A stretch of 5,803 nucleotides of DNA, taken from assembly GCA_024278565.1 (NCBI GenBank), contig JAJRSY010000193.1, forward strand, positions 1-5,803, in the 5' to 3' direction. Shown here piece after piece: positions 1 through 5,481 of this stretch. The stretch comes from Bacteroidota bacterium (GTDB lineage: Bacteria; Bacteroidota; Bacteroidia; Flavobacteriales; Flavobacteriaceae). Made by a program: the position numbers and the translations under genes. A model generated the notes under the pieces. That model saw only the letters and a program-made list of their open reading frames with translations, searched no databases and was not told the DNA's origin. Positions within the stretch are counted from its first letter, which is position 1; the number at the start of each line of letters is the position of its first letter.

Positions 1-2
1 GG

Positions 3-164
3 AAATCCGCAGAATTTTCAACAAAAAATCGATTTTTATCCAACCTAAAAACAAGGGGCTTACTTTTTGAAAAATTGAATTTTCAACCATTTTATTGGGT
101 TAGAAGCGTAGTTTTAACTAATTTTGGGTTTTATCGGATTTTGGGTTTTATCGGACAACAGTAA
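3..164 (+). CDS. possible 3' end of an upstream gene (partial, doubtful)
   Basis: One plus-strand frame is open from the left edge for 53 codons to TAA at 162-164, 33 bases before the M28 start. The translation begins KSAEFSTKNR and ends ILGFIGQQ, is rich in Phe, Leu, Asn and Arg, and matches no family I recognise. A stop-free run of this length is longer than expected for such AT-rich DNA, but it contains a 17-bp tandem duplication that is not a multiple of three and so is read in two frames, which is unlike a conserved C-terminus. Either it is the tail of a gene beginning outside the window or it is chance in an intergenic leader; I lean to the latter. Confidence 0.2.
   Translation, partial: KSAEFSTKNRFLSNLKTRGLLFEKLNFQPFYWVRSVVLTNFGFYRILGFIGQQ
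121..154. repeat. perfect 17-bp tandem duplication in the M28 leader
   Basis: The unit ATTTTGGGTTTTATCGG occurs twice head to tail (121-137 and 138-154) with no mismatch. It ends 43 bases before the peptidase ATG, so it lies in the promoter or leader region. The identity of the copies points to a recent slippage event. A weak Bacteroidota -7-like sequence (TACTTTTA, 173-180, against the consensus TAnnTTTG) follows it. No TTTG sits at the usual spacing upstream of that sequence, so I do not call a promoter. Confidence 0.9.
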
Positions 165-197
165 TATTTTTATACTTTTAGGGAATAATCGTCTCAA

Positions 198-2483
198 ATG
201 AAAAATGTCAGTTCTATAGGTACCCTCTTTTTTATCTTATTTGCTATTTATTGGAGTTTTCGCTCTTCAATGCCGGTATACGAAAGCGATGTATCTATTT
301 CTGACACCTCTTTCTCTACCGATAGGGCATTGAAACATGTAAAAAGAATAGCTCAAAAACCTCATGCAGTTGGTTTTCCGGCACATCGAGAAGTTCGTGG
401 GTACATTGTTTCCGAGCTGCAAAAAATGGGATTGAAACCCACCCTGCAAGAAGGGCATACGGCGGGTGATTGGGGTAATCTCTCTAGGGCTACCAATATA
501 CTGGCACGTATCAAAGGTTCGGGTTCGGGCAAGGCCTTGATGCTACTTTCACATTATGACAGTAGTCCGCATTCTGCTTTGGGTGCCAGCGATGCCGCTA
601 GCGGGGTTGCAACCATTTTGGAGGGCTTGCGGGCTTTTTTAGCTGCAAATAAAAATATGAAGAACGATATCATCATCTTGATTTCAGATGCTGAGGAGCT
701 GGGCCTGAACGGTGCCTACCTTTTTGTCAATGACCATCCATGGAAAAAAGAAGTAGGGTTGGTATTGAACTTTGAGGCACGGGGTAGTGGAGGCCCCAGT
801 TATATGCTGATAGAGACCAATCGAGGAAATGCCAATCTGATCAAAGAGTTTATAAAAGCGGATCCTGAATATCCGGTAGCGAATTCTTTGGTCTATAGTA
901 TTTATAAAATGTTGCCCAACGATACCGATCTGACGGTCTTTAGGGAAGATGGCGATATTGAGGGCTTTAATTTCGCCTTTATCGATGACCATTTTGACTA
1001 TCATACGGCAAATGATTCGTACGAGCGACTTGACAAAAAGACCCTGGCACACCAAGGCAGTTATTTAATGCCCATCTTGCATCACTTTGGCAGCGCAGAC
1101 CTAAATAGTCTGAAAAGCCTTAATGACGTAATCTATTTCAATGTGCCTTTTTTTAAGTTGGTTTCCTACCCCTTTGAATGGATCTGGCCCATGTTCGGTT
1201 TGGCGGTGTTGTTTTTTGTACTTCTGTTATTACATGGGTTTCGAAAAGGAGCACTGAACCTAAAGGAGGTCGCAAGGGGTTTTATACCCATGCTTTTGGC
1301 CCTGGGCATAAATGGGGTTGTTGGGTTTTATAGCTGGTCATTTTTAAAATGGATGTACCCCCAGTATAATGATATGTTGCACGGGTTTACCTATAACGGC
1401 CATACCTATATCTTTGCATTCGTATTGTTTTCGGTAAGTGTCTGCTTTTTCACCTATCACAGATTCAAGAAAGTGGAAACGGCAAACCTGTTGGTGGTCC
1501 CATTGTTGCTTTGGCTGGGCATTTGTGCAGTTGTGGCCGTCAAATTACCTGGGGCCGGTTTTTTTGTGGTCCCGGTGTTCGCCCTGTTGGCGGCGTTTAT
1601 GGTGGTGGTGAACCAAAAACGACCAAACCCCTATCTATTGGTGTTTTTGGCCTTGCCCGCAATTTTTATCCATGCTCCCTTCATCAAGATGTTTCCCGTT
1701 GGCCTCGGACTCAAAATGATGGTGGCATCAACACTGTTGACCACCTTGACATTCTTGTTGTTATTGCCTGTTTTTGGGTTTTACAAAAGAAAAAAACGAT
1801 TGGCGTATTTGACCCTGTTCGTCTTTTTTGGGTTCATGCTATCCGCCCACTTTGATTCAGGGTTTTCAAAAGAGAGCCCGAAACCAACAAGTCTGTTGTA
1901 CGTTCTTGATGCCGATACAAATACCGCCCAATGGGCAACGTATGAAAACAACCTTTCAGAATGGACCTCACAGTATTTGGGCGCTGATAAAAAATCACCC
2001 AAAACCTTATCGCAAAACACGATCAGCAGTAAGTACGGTTCAGGTTTCACCTATGTTTCAGAAGCGCCCACAAAACAGATCGCACAAATGAAGGTTGAAA
2101 CAACACGGGATACTGTTATTGAAAATAATCGCTTATTGGAAATTTGTATCACGCCCCAGCGCAATGTAAATCGTTTAGAGATCTATACGAACGATATTTT
2201 GGTAAATACGGCCTCGGTCAACAATGTTCCCTTATCAGATCATTATTTAAAGAACCGAAGGCATGGCAAATTGATTACGCACTATATCAGCGATAATGAA
2301 TATACCGATCTACAGTTGAGCATACCCAAAGATGCCGTTCTTCAACTTACGTTGTATGAAGCCTCAAACGATTTGTTGGGCAATCAACTGTTCACAGTTC
2401 CCCAAAGGCCAGAAGACAATATTCCCATGCCGTTTGTGCTCAACGATGCCATTTTGGTCACCAAAACAATCCGTTTTGAATAA
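198..2483 (+). CDS. membrane-bound M28 zinc metallopeptidase, ERMP1/Pff1-like
   Basis: Predicted zinc aminopeptidase-type enzyme, 761 aa, anchored in the inner membrane with its catalytic domain outside. Residues 7-21 form a hydrophobic anchor. The M28 domain spans about 40-300 with the family ligands visible: H119 and D121 in SHYDSS, D132 in GASDAASG, the pair E166-E167 in SDAEELG (E166 the likely catalytic base), E193 in NFEARGSGG and H269 in DYHTAND. About eight hydrophobic segments follow (roughly 326-346, 361-381, 403-420, 430-448, 452-471, 478-494, 507-527, 534-551), then a polar 210-residue C-terminal domain. One plus eight spans put both polar domains on the exported side. The NxEARGSGG box and this layout match the eukaryotic ERMP1/Pff1 branch rather than small secreted M28 enzymes; this is by recollection of the family. 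The ATG at 198 gives a proper membrane anchor. All metal ligands are intact; the substrate is unknown. Its last 8 bases overlap the next gene. Confidence 0.93.
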   Translation: MKNVSSIGTLFFILFAIYWSFRSSMPVYESDVSISDTSFSTDRALKHVKRIAQKPHAVGFPAHREVRGYIVSELQKMGLKPTLQEGHTAGDWGNLSRATNILARIKGSGSGKALMLLSHYDSSPHSALGASDAASGVATILEGLRAFLAANKNMKNDIIILISDAEELGLNGAYLFVNDHPWKKEVGLVLNFEARGSGGPSYMLIETNRGNANLIKEFIKADPEYPVANSLVYSIYKMLPNDTDLTVFREDGDIEGFNFAFIDDHFDYHTANDSYERLDKKTLAHQGSYLMPILHHFGSADLNSLKSLNDVIYFNVPFFKLVSYPFEWIWPMFGLAVLFFVLLLLHGFRKGALNLKEVARGFIPMLLALGINGVVGFYSWSFLKWMYPQYNDMLHGFTYNGHTYIFAFVLFSVSVCFFTYHRFKKVETANLLVVPLLLWLGICAVVAVKLPGAGFFVVPVFALLAAFMVVVNQKRPNPYLLVFLALPAIFIHAPFIKMFPVGLGLKMMVASTLLTTLTFLLLLPVFGFYKRKKRLAYLTLFVFFGFMLSAHFDSGFSKESPKPTSLLYVLDADTNTAQWATYENNLSEWTSQYLGADKKSPKTLSQNTISSKYGSGFTYVSEAPTKQIAQMKVETTRDTVIENNRLLEICITPQRNVNRLEIYTNDILVNTASVNNVPLSDHYLKNRRHGKLITHYISDNEYTDLQLSIPKDAVLQLTLYEASNDLLGNQLFTVPQRPEDNIPMPFVLNDAILVTKTIRFE

Positions 2484-3276
2484 GATCGGGGTTCTGGGCT
2501 GTGGTTGGTTGGGGTTTCCGTTAGCGGTTTCCCTTATCAAAAGTGGGTACGTTGTTCATGGCAGTACCACATCCGAAGAAAAACTATTAGATCTCAAGAA
2601 AGTGCTTATTCACCCCTTTTTAATTTCCTTGTCCGAACATAGTTTGGATGGACCTATTTCTGATTTTCTAACGGATGTTGAAACCTTGATCATCAATGTG
2701 CCTCCAAATTTAAGAGTGGGGAAGAAAGAGAGCTATGTCAAAAAGATGCAATTGCTACATCAGGAAGTAAAAAAAAGCACGGTTCGAAAAATAGTTTTTG
2801 TGAGCAGCACATCGGTCTACGGTGATGTTGAAGGTGAGGTTACCGAAGAAACCGTTCCGAAACCTTTGTCTGAATCAGGAAAACAGCTTTTTGGTGCTGA
2901 AAAAATATTTAAGAACGATGTTGGGCTGCAAACTACCGTAATACGGTTCGGGGGGCTTATTGGTCCGGGGCGGCATCCAATAACAGTACTTTGCAACAAA
3001 AAAGACCTGCCCAATGGCAATGAGCCGATCAACCTTGTTCATATAAACGATTGTATTCGAATTATTACTGCTGTAATTTCTAATTCATGGTGGGGCGAAA
3101 CCATGAACGGTGTATATCCTGAACATCCATCAAAACAAGAATATTATAGGGCTGAGTCTATAAAAAGAGGATTTCGAAGACCTGGTTTTAAAGAGGAAAC
3201 CTATAATAAAGGTAAGATTGTGCGATCACAGGTTCTTATAAATGTTAAAAAATTCAAGTTTGCCACCACATTGTAG
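2476..3276 (+). CDS. atypical SDR, NAD(P)-binding YeeZ-like protein
   Basis: Predicted cytosolic Rossmann-fold protein of 266 aa, close to the length of E. coli YeeZ (about 274 aa). I chose the TTG at 2476, which gives (M)NKIGVLGCGWLG and places the dinucleotide-binding GxGxxG (G8, G10, G13) at the usual distance from the N-terminus. An in-frame ATG at 2332 would add 48 residues read out of frame from the peptidase gene, with no resemblance to the family. Other family marks are GSTTSEEKL after the second strand (no Asp, compatible with NADP), FVSSTSVYGD (108-117), RFGGLIGPGRHP (157-168) and NLVHINDC (186-193). The canonical YxxxK pair is absent: aligning on E142 puts S134 and L138 in those positions, as in other YeeZ-like proteins, so classical SDR redox chemistry is doubtful. 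The reaction and substrate are unknown. It overlaps the peptidase gene by 8 bases and is probably cotranscribed and translationally coupled with it. Confidence 0.88.
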   Translation: MNKIGVLGCGWLGFPLAVSLIKSGYVVHGSTTSEEKLLDLKKVLIHPFLISLSEHSLDGPISDFLTDVETLIINVPPNLRVGKKESYVKKMQLLHQEVKKSTVRKIVFVSSTSVYGDVEGEVTEETVPKPLSESGKQLFGAEKIFKNDVGLQTTVIRFGGLIGPGRHPITVLCNKKDLPNGNEPINLVHINDCIRIITAVISNSWWGETMNGVYPEHPSKQEYYRAESIKRGFRRPGFKEETYNKGKIVRSQVLINVKKFKFATTL

Positions 3277-3328
3277 AATCACTTCACCACACTATTACCA
3301 TCTTTCACAACAAAAAAGGCCTTTGATG

Positions 3329-3368
3329 TTAACAAAGAGTGCATTTCATCGATTAACAAATACCTTTG
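3329..3368 (+). promoter_or_regulatory. probable promoter of the 124-aa protein gene
   Basis: TACCTTTG at 3361-3368 matches the Bacteroidota -7 consensus TAnnTTTG exactly and lies 27 bases before the ATG at 3396, implying a short leader of about 20 nt. The octamer TTAACAAA occurs at 3329-3336 and again at 3353-3360, directly against the -7 box. This could be a doubled regulator or polymerase contact site. A TTTG at 3322-3325 is too far upstream (35 bases) to be a normal -33 element, so the upstream half of the promoter is not clear. Confidence 0.5.
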
Positions 3369-3395
3369 AATGTATAATTTATAAACATTTTTGCC

Positions 3396-3770
3396 ATGGA
3401 AAATTCAAATTTAGAACGGCGAATTCTTATGGAAATGGAAGAGTTGATAGTCTTAAGCTGTCCCAAGCAAAAAGTTTCCCGAAATTATGAAGACCTACAT
3501 GTCGCCCTTGTGAAAAAACATTACAATGCGGCAGAGGTTTCATTTGATTACCATCGAAATAGGGTGGAAATGGCCATAGTGATGAATGATAGGGACTACG
3601 ACCCCAAAACCATTAATCTACATGTGCCGACCTTGCATACCAATCTTTGCTTCAAAAATCTATGCGGTTTTTTAAAATCATGTGTGGATTCTGATAACAA
3701 GAACTTGGCTTTTTATGCTGGGTTGCTTCGTTCTTATACCAATAAGAACGTGCCGTTGATGACGGCTTGA
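3396..3770 (+). CDS. hypothetical protein, 124 aa, unrecognised
   Basis: I do not recognise this protein. It has no signal peptide and no membrane segment, so it is predicted to be cytosolic. It has an acidic helical N-terminus (residues 5-20, ERRILMEMEELIVL) and a middle section that reads as beta strands (about 47-63, AEVSFDYHRNRVEMAIV). Four Cys are spread out (C22, C85, C90, C96) without a clean metal-binding spacing, and the basic-polar C-terminal helix covers about 102-114. The ATG at 3396 fits the promoter; Met12 and Met14 are alternatives but would remove conserved-looking helix. It stands alone, 119 bases after the dehydrogenase gene and followed 21 bases later by a strong terminator, so it is most likely a monocistronic unit. 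Gene-like base composition, the promoter and the terminator together make it a credible gene. Confidence 0.72.
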   Translation: MENSNLERRILMEMEELIVLSCPKQKVSRNYEDLHVALVKKHYNAAEVSFDYHRNRVEMAIVMNDRDYDPKTINLHVPTLHTNLCFKNLCGFLKSCVDSDNKNLAFYAGLLRSYTNKNVPLMTA

Positions 3771-3791
3771 TGTTCAAACGACCAAACCTAT

Positions 3792-3822
3792 AAAAAAAAG
3801 ATGCTTTCGGGCATCTTTTTTT
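3792..3822 (+). terminator. rho-independent terminator, probably bidirectional
   Basis: GATGC (3800-3804) pairs with GCATC (3811-3815), closed by a U-G pair around a UUCG-type loop (3806-3809). An A-tract before the stem (3792-3799) can pair with the T-tract after it (3816-3822). The hairpin plus T run ends the 124-aa gene transcript, whose stop codon is 21 bases upstream. The symmetrical A and T tracts mean it could also stop transcription coming from the other side. Confidence 0.88.
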
Positions 3823-3837
3823 GTTTGACCCATTGAT

Positions 3838-4057
3838 TATACTCCTTCCGCTTTAAAATTCGGAAGAATACGGGCAGTCTGTTTTTTCGGCGAGCAAGGC
3901 ACGACATAGCGGGAGCTATGGGTGAGGTGGAGTGGTGACAAAAGCATTCGCCTAAGGCGGACGGCGATAAATTTTAACGCCGATCGGCAGAAAAAGAGCA
4001 AGCCTGCCTGCCGGCGAGGCAGGCGGAAATTTCGGGTTTTAAAGTGGAAGGAGTATA
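3838..4057. repeat. 220-bp inverted-repeat element, MITE/REP-like or structured RNA
   Basis: Gene-free element bounded by 28-nt arms, 3838-3865 and 4030-4057, starting TATACTCCTTCC and ending GGAAGGAGTATA. Four pairs are not Watson-Crick (3850/4045, 3859/4036, 3860/4035, 3863/4032) and all are G-T. The interior is more GC-rich than the flanks and packed with hairpins: CATAGC/GCTATG with a GGGA (GNRA-type) loop (3905-3920), CGCC/GGCG with a 3-nt loop (3949-3959), CGGCG/CGCCG (3962-3982), the palindrome GCCGATCGGC (3979-3988), and an 8-bp stem GCCTGCCT/AGGCAGGC (4002-4024). The ends carry TA/TATA, which would fit insertion at a TA target as in IS630/mariner-type MITEs, but a duplication cannot be told from the arm itself. 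It has no transposase. A 72-codon open frame (3922-4140) crossing its right arm is judged spurious. It sits between a terminator and the TPR gene promoter. Confidence 0.75.
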
Positions 4058-4167
4058 TATTAAAATTTTTAATTCGTTACGCTCGCCAGTTTTTTAAGGT
4101 TTTCATTAACAGCTTTCTAAGGAATTATTTTATAGTTTAGCACACCAAAACCAATAAACACAAAAAA
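4058..4167 (+). promoter_or_regulatory. upstream region of the TPR gene with a weak promoter candidate
   Basis: These 110 AT-rich bases separate the inverted-repeat element from the TPR gene. TAGTTTAG (4133-4140) resembles the Bacteroidota -7 box TAnnTTTG with one mismatch. Upstream of it are TTTC (4114-4117), somewhat closer than a normal -33 element, and a TTAACA (4106-4111) like that before the 124-aa gene. The leader just before the ATG is A-rich (ACACAAAAAAATG) and has no Shine-Dalgarno sequence, which is usual in this phylum. Confidence 0.3.
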
Positions 4168-4869
4168 ATGAAAAAAATAGCTTTTGTACTGATATTTACA
4201 CTAGGTTTTATAGGTGCTGCCCAAACCAAAACGGAATTACAGAAACATTATGAAGCTTTTTATAAAGAAATGCGTTTGCAGGGTGATGTAAATGGTGTGA
4301 TCAATGCAATGACCCACTTAAATGTACTTTCACCATCTACAGATCGTAGAGATACATTGGCCTATATCTATGCCAACGACAACCAACACTTACAGGCCTT
4401 GAATACCATTGGTATTGAAAAAAAAGAATCTGATTCAGATCTTGCGGTTCATGTAAAGGCAATTTCTCTAAAAGCGTTGAACCGGCCTAAACGAGCCTTA
4501 GAGCAATTTGAGGTGTTGTACAAAAGAACGCCCAATGCCTTTTTAGCGTATGAACTCGCTGATCTAAAAATACAGACCGGTGATAATACCGGGGCCTCGA
4601 CCAATATTGAATATGGTGTTTCAAATGCCAAAGATGATATGAAATATGCATTTTATGAAAGGCAGCAACCGTATGAAGTGTCTCTGAAAGCGGCTTTTTT
4701 GCACCTAAAAGGGCTTATGCAGTACAAGAGGGATAAAAATAATATAGATGCAGCTTTAACATTGATCGATGAAGCCTTAAAGCTCGCTCCTAATTTTAAT
4801 TTGGCCAGTTTGAGCAAACAGGCACTTTCTTCTAGAAAGAACCCGTCGGCAGCTGAAAAAAAGGAATAA
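4168..4869 (+). CDS. secreted tetratricopeptide-repeat protein
   Basis: Protein of 233 aa with a clear signal peptide (MKKIAFVLIFTLGFIGAA, probable cleavage between A18 and Q19). There is no lipobox cysteine, so it is likely periplasmic or otherwise exported. The mature part is almost entirely helical and carries degenerate TPR units at about 91-123 (AISLKALNRPKRALEQFEVLYKRTPN), 124-157 and 175-208 (AAFLHLKGLMQYK then AALTLIDEALKLAPN, the best match). Earlier helices (22-85) are probably further degenerate repeats. The C-terminus is a short charged tail. TPR arrays act as protein-binding scaffolds; no enzymatic residue is visible and the partner is unknown. The gene has its own upstream region and no close co-directional neighbour, and it converges on the minus-strand pair to its right. 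The ATG is fixed by the signal peptide. Confidence 0.85.
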   Translation: MKKIAFVLIFTLGFIGAAQTKTELQKHYEAFYKEMRLQGDVNGVINAMTHLNVLSPSTDRRDTLAYIYANDNQHLQALNTIGIEKKESDSDLAVHVKAISLKALNRPKRALEQFEVLYKRTPNAFLAYELADLKIQTGDNTGASTNIEYGVSNAKDDMKYAFYERQQPYEVSLKAAFLHLKGLMQYKRDKNNIDAALTLIDEALKLAPNFNLASLSKQALSSRKNPSAAEKKE

Positions 4870-4885
4870 CAAGGGCATTTTGATC

Positions 4886-4968
4886 CAGACTGAATTTAAG
4901 TATCTGTTAAGAAGTAACTGATACATTTCGGTCTGCTATTCTGCACCATTTATTTCTTAACAGATACT
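4886..4968 (+). terminator. long inverted repeat between convergent genes, with alternative folds
   Basis: A perfect 15-bp inverted repeat (4899-4913 with 4954-4968, AGTATCTGTTAAGAA and its complement) extends through a G-U to 19 pairs (4899-4917 with 4950-4968) across a 32-nt loop. The left arm can instead fold locally: GTATC-T-GTTA (4900-4909) with TAAC-T-GATAC (4915-4924) around a 5-nt loop. That local hairpin lies inside a second stem, CAGACTGAA (4886-4894) with TTCGGTCTG (4927-4935). The two folds exclude each other. Neither has a T-tract, so this is not a classical intrinsic terminator. Its place between two converging genes (stops at 4869 and 4984) suggests transcript-end formation or 3'-end protection. 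The structure is seen in the sequence; the role is inferred. Confidence 0.5.
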
Positions 4969-4983
4969 GAAAGAGTGTAAAAA

Positions 4984-5481
4984 TCAGTTCTTTTTCAATT
5001 TAATTGTCAATAAACTGTCATTTTCTTTTTTCAATGTAATCAGTTCAGCCACATTTTCATTGGGTACGGCGATTGAAAGTACGTAGTGTGCTATTTTCCA
5101 TTGGCCATCTTCCTTTTTCAAAACACCCGAACCACGGCAGAGTTTCATTTGGGTATCTAAAAGTTCATCGAACCATGCGTAATTATTTTCCTTGCTCACA
5201 TAAATATTTCGCTCAAGGGCGGTAAAACTCCATGCCTTGCCTTTGTCAAAATAAGGTTTTGAAAAATCTTTGAAATCTTGGTTCTGCCAATTTTCGGTGG
5301 CATCAGTGCCAATAAACACGCCGTCAGTTGTCATTAGTCCGAAATACGCTTCAAAATCAGCGTTCGAAGCTGCCCTGTGCCAAGCATCCAATGTCAAGTT
5401 TACTTCTTTGGTAGCGGGTTCTTGGGCTATGGCCAGGGCAGATGCCACCATAAACAACAAGGGTATAATCTTATTTTTCAT
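4984..5481 (-). CDS. secreted NTF2/SnoaL-like protein
   Basis: Protein of 165 aa with a signal peptide ending ALAIA|Q (cleavage after A19), so it is exported. Residues about 27-140 read as one NTF2-like (SnoaL/DUF4440-type) alpha+beta cone: the N-terminal helix VNLTLDAWHRAASNADFEAY (27-46), the loop MTTDGVFIGTDATENW (50-65), the helix QDFKDFSKPYFDKG (68-81), then strands WSFTALERNIYV (84-95), YAWFDELLDTQ (101-111), CRGSGVLKKEDGQWKIAHYVLSIAVP (115-140). The fold is used both for enzymes and for plain ligand binding; the catalytic pattern here is not diagnostic, so the function is left open. A charged helical tail (142-165) follows. The ATG at 5481-5479 lies inside the last codons of the upstream gene (11-base overlap), which suggests translational coupling in a two-gene or larger minus-strand operon. 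Confidence 0.85.
   Translation of the reverse strand: MKNKIIPLLFMVASALAIAQEPATKEVNLTLDAWHRAASNADFEAYFGLMTTDGVFIGTDATENWQNQDFKDFSKPYFDKGKAWSFTALERNIYVSKENNYAWFDELLDTQMKLCRGSGVLKKEDGQWKIAHYVLSIAVPNENVAELITLKKENDSLLTIKLKKN

Noticed and set aside
12..87. Direct repeat GAATTTTCAAC (12-22 and 77-87) and a small TTGAAAA/TTTTCAA hairpin (67-86)
   Set aside because: Short A/T-rich words recur by chance in such sequence; no matching site near other promoters of the window.
1..90. Minus-strand frame from ATG at 90 to the left edge (begins MVENSIFQKV), a possible divergent gene
   Set aside because: Only 30 codons are visible, with an in-frame stop just upstream, no recognisable sequence and a competing open frame on the other strand; too weak to call.
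684..1055. Minus-strand open frame opposite the peptidase gene, along with other antisense and out-of-frame runs within 1511-2091
   Set aside because: They mirror well-supported coding sequence, lack any domain signal and have no promoter context.
3315..3324. Palindrome AAAGGCCTTT after the dehydrogenase gene
   Set aside because: It has no loop and no T-tract, so it is not a terminator; a single palindrome is not enough to call an operator.
3889..4087. GGCGAGC (3889-3895) complementary to GCTCGCC (4081-4087)
   Set aside because: Only 7 bp, and it would cross the much longer arm pairing of the element; probably chance, though a larger element boundary is not excluded.
3922..4140. 72-codon plus-strand open frame
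   Set aside because: It begins inside the inverted-repeat element, crosses its right arm and runs through the TPR upstream region. The translation is Arg/Lys-rich and follows the hairpin sequence, with no promoter or family signal.
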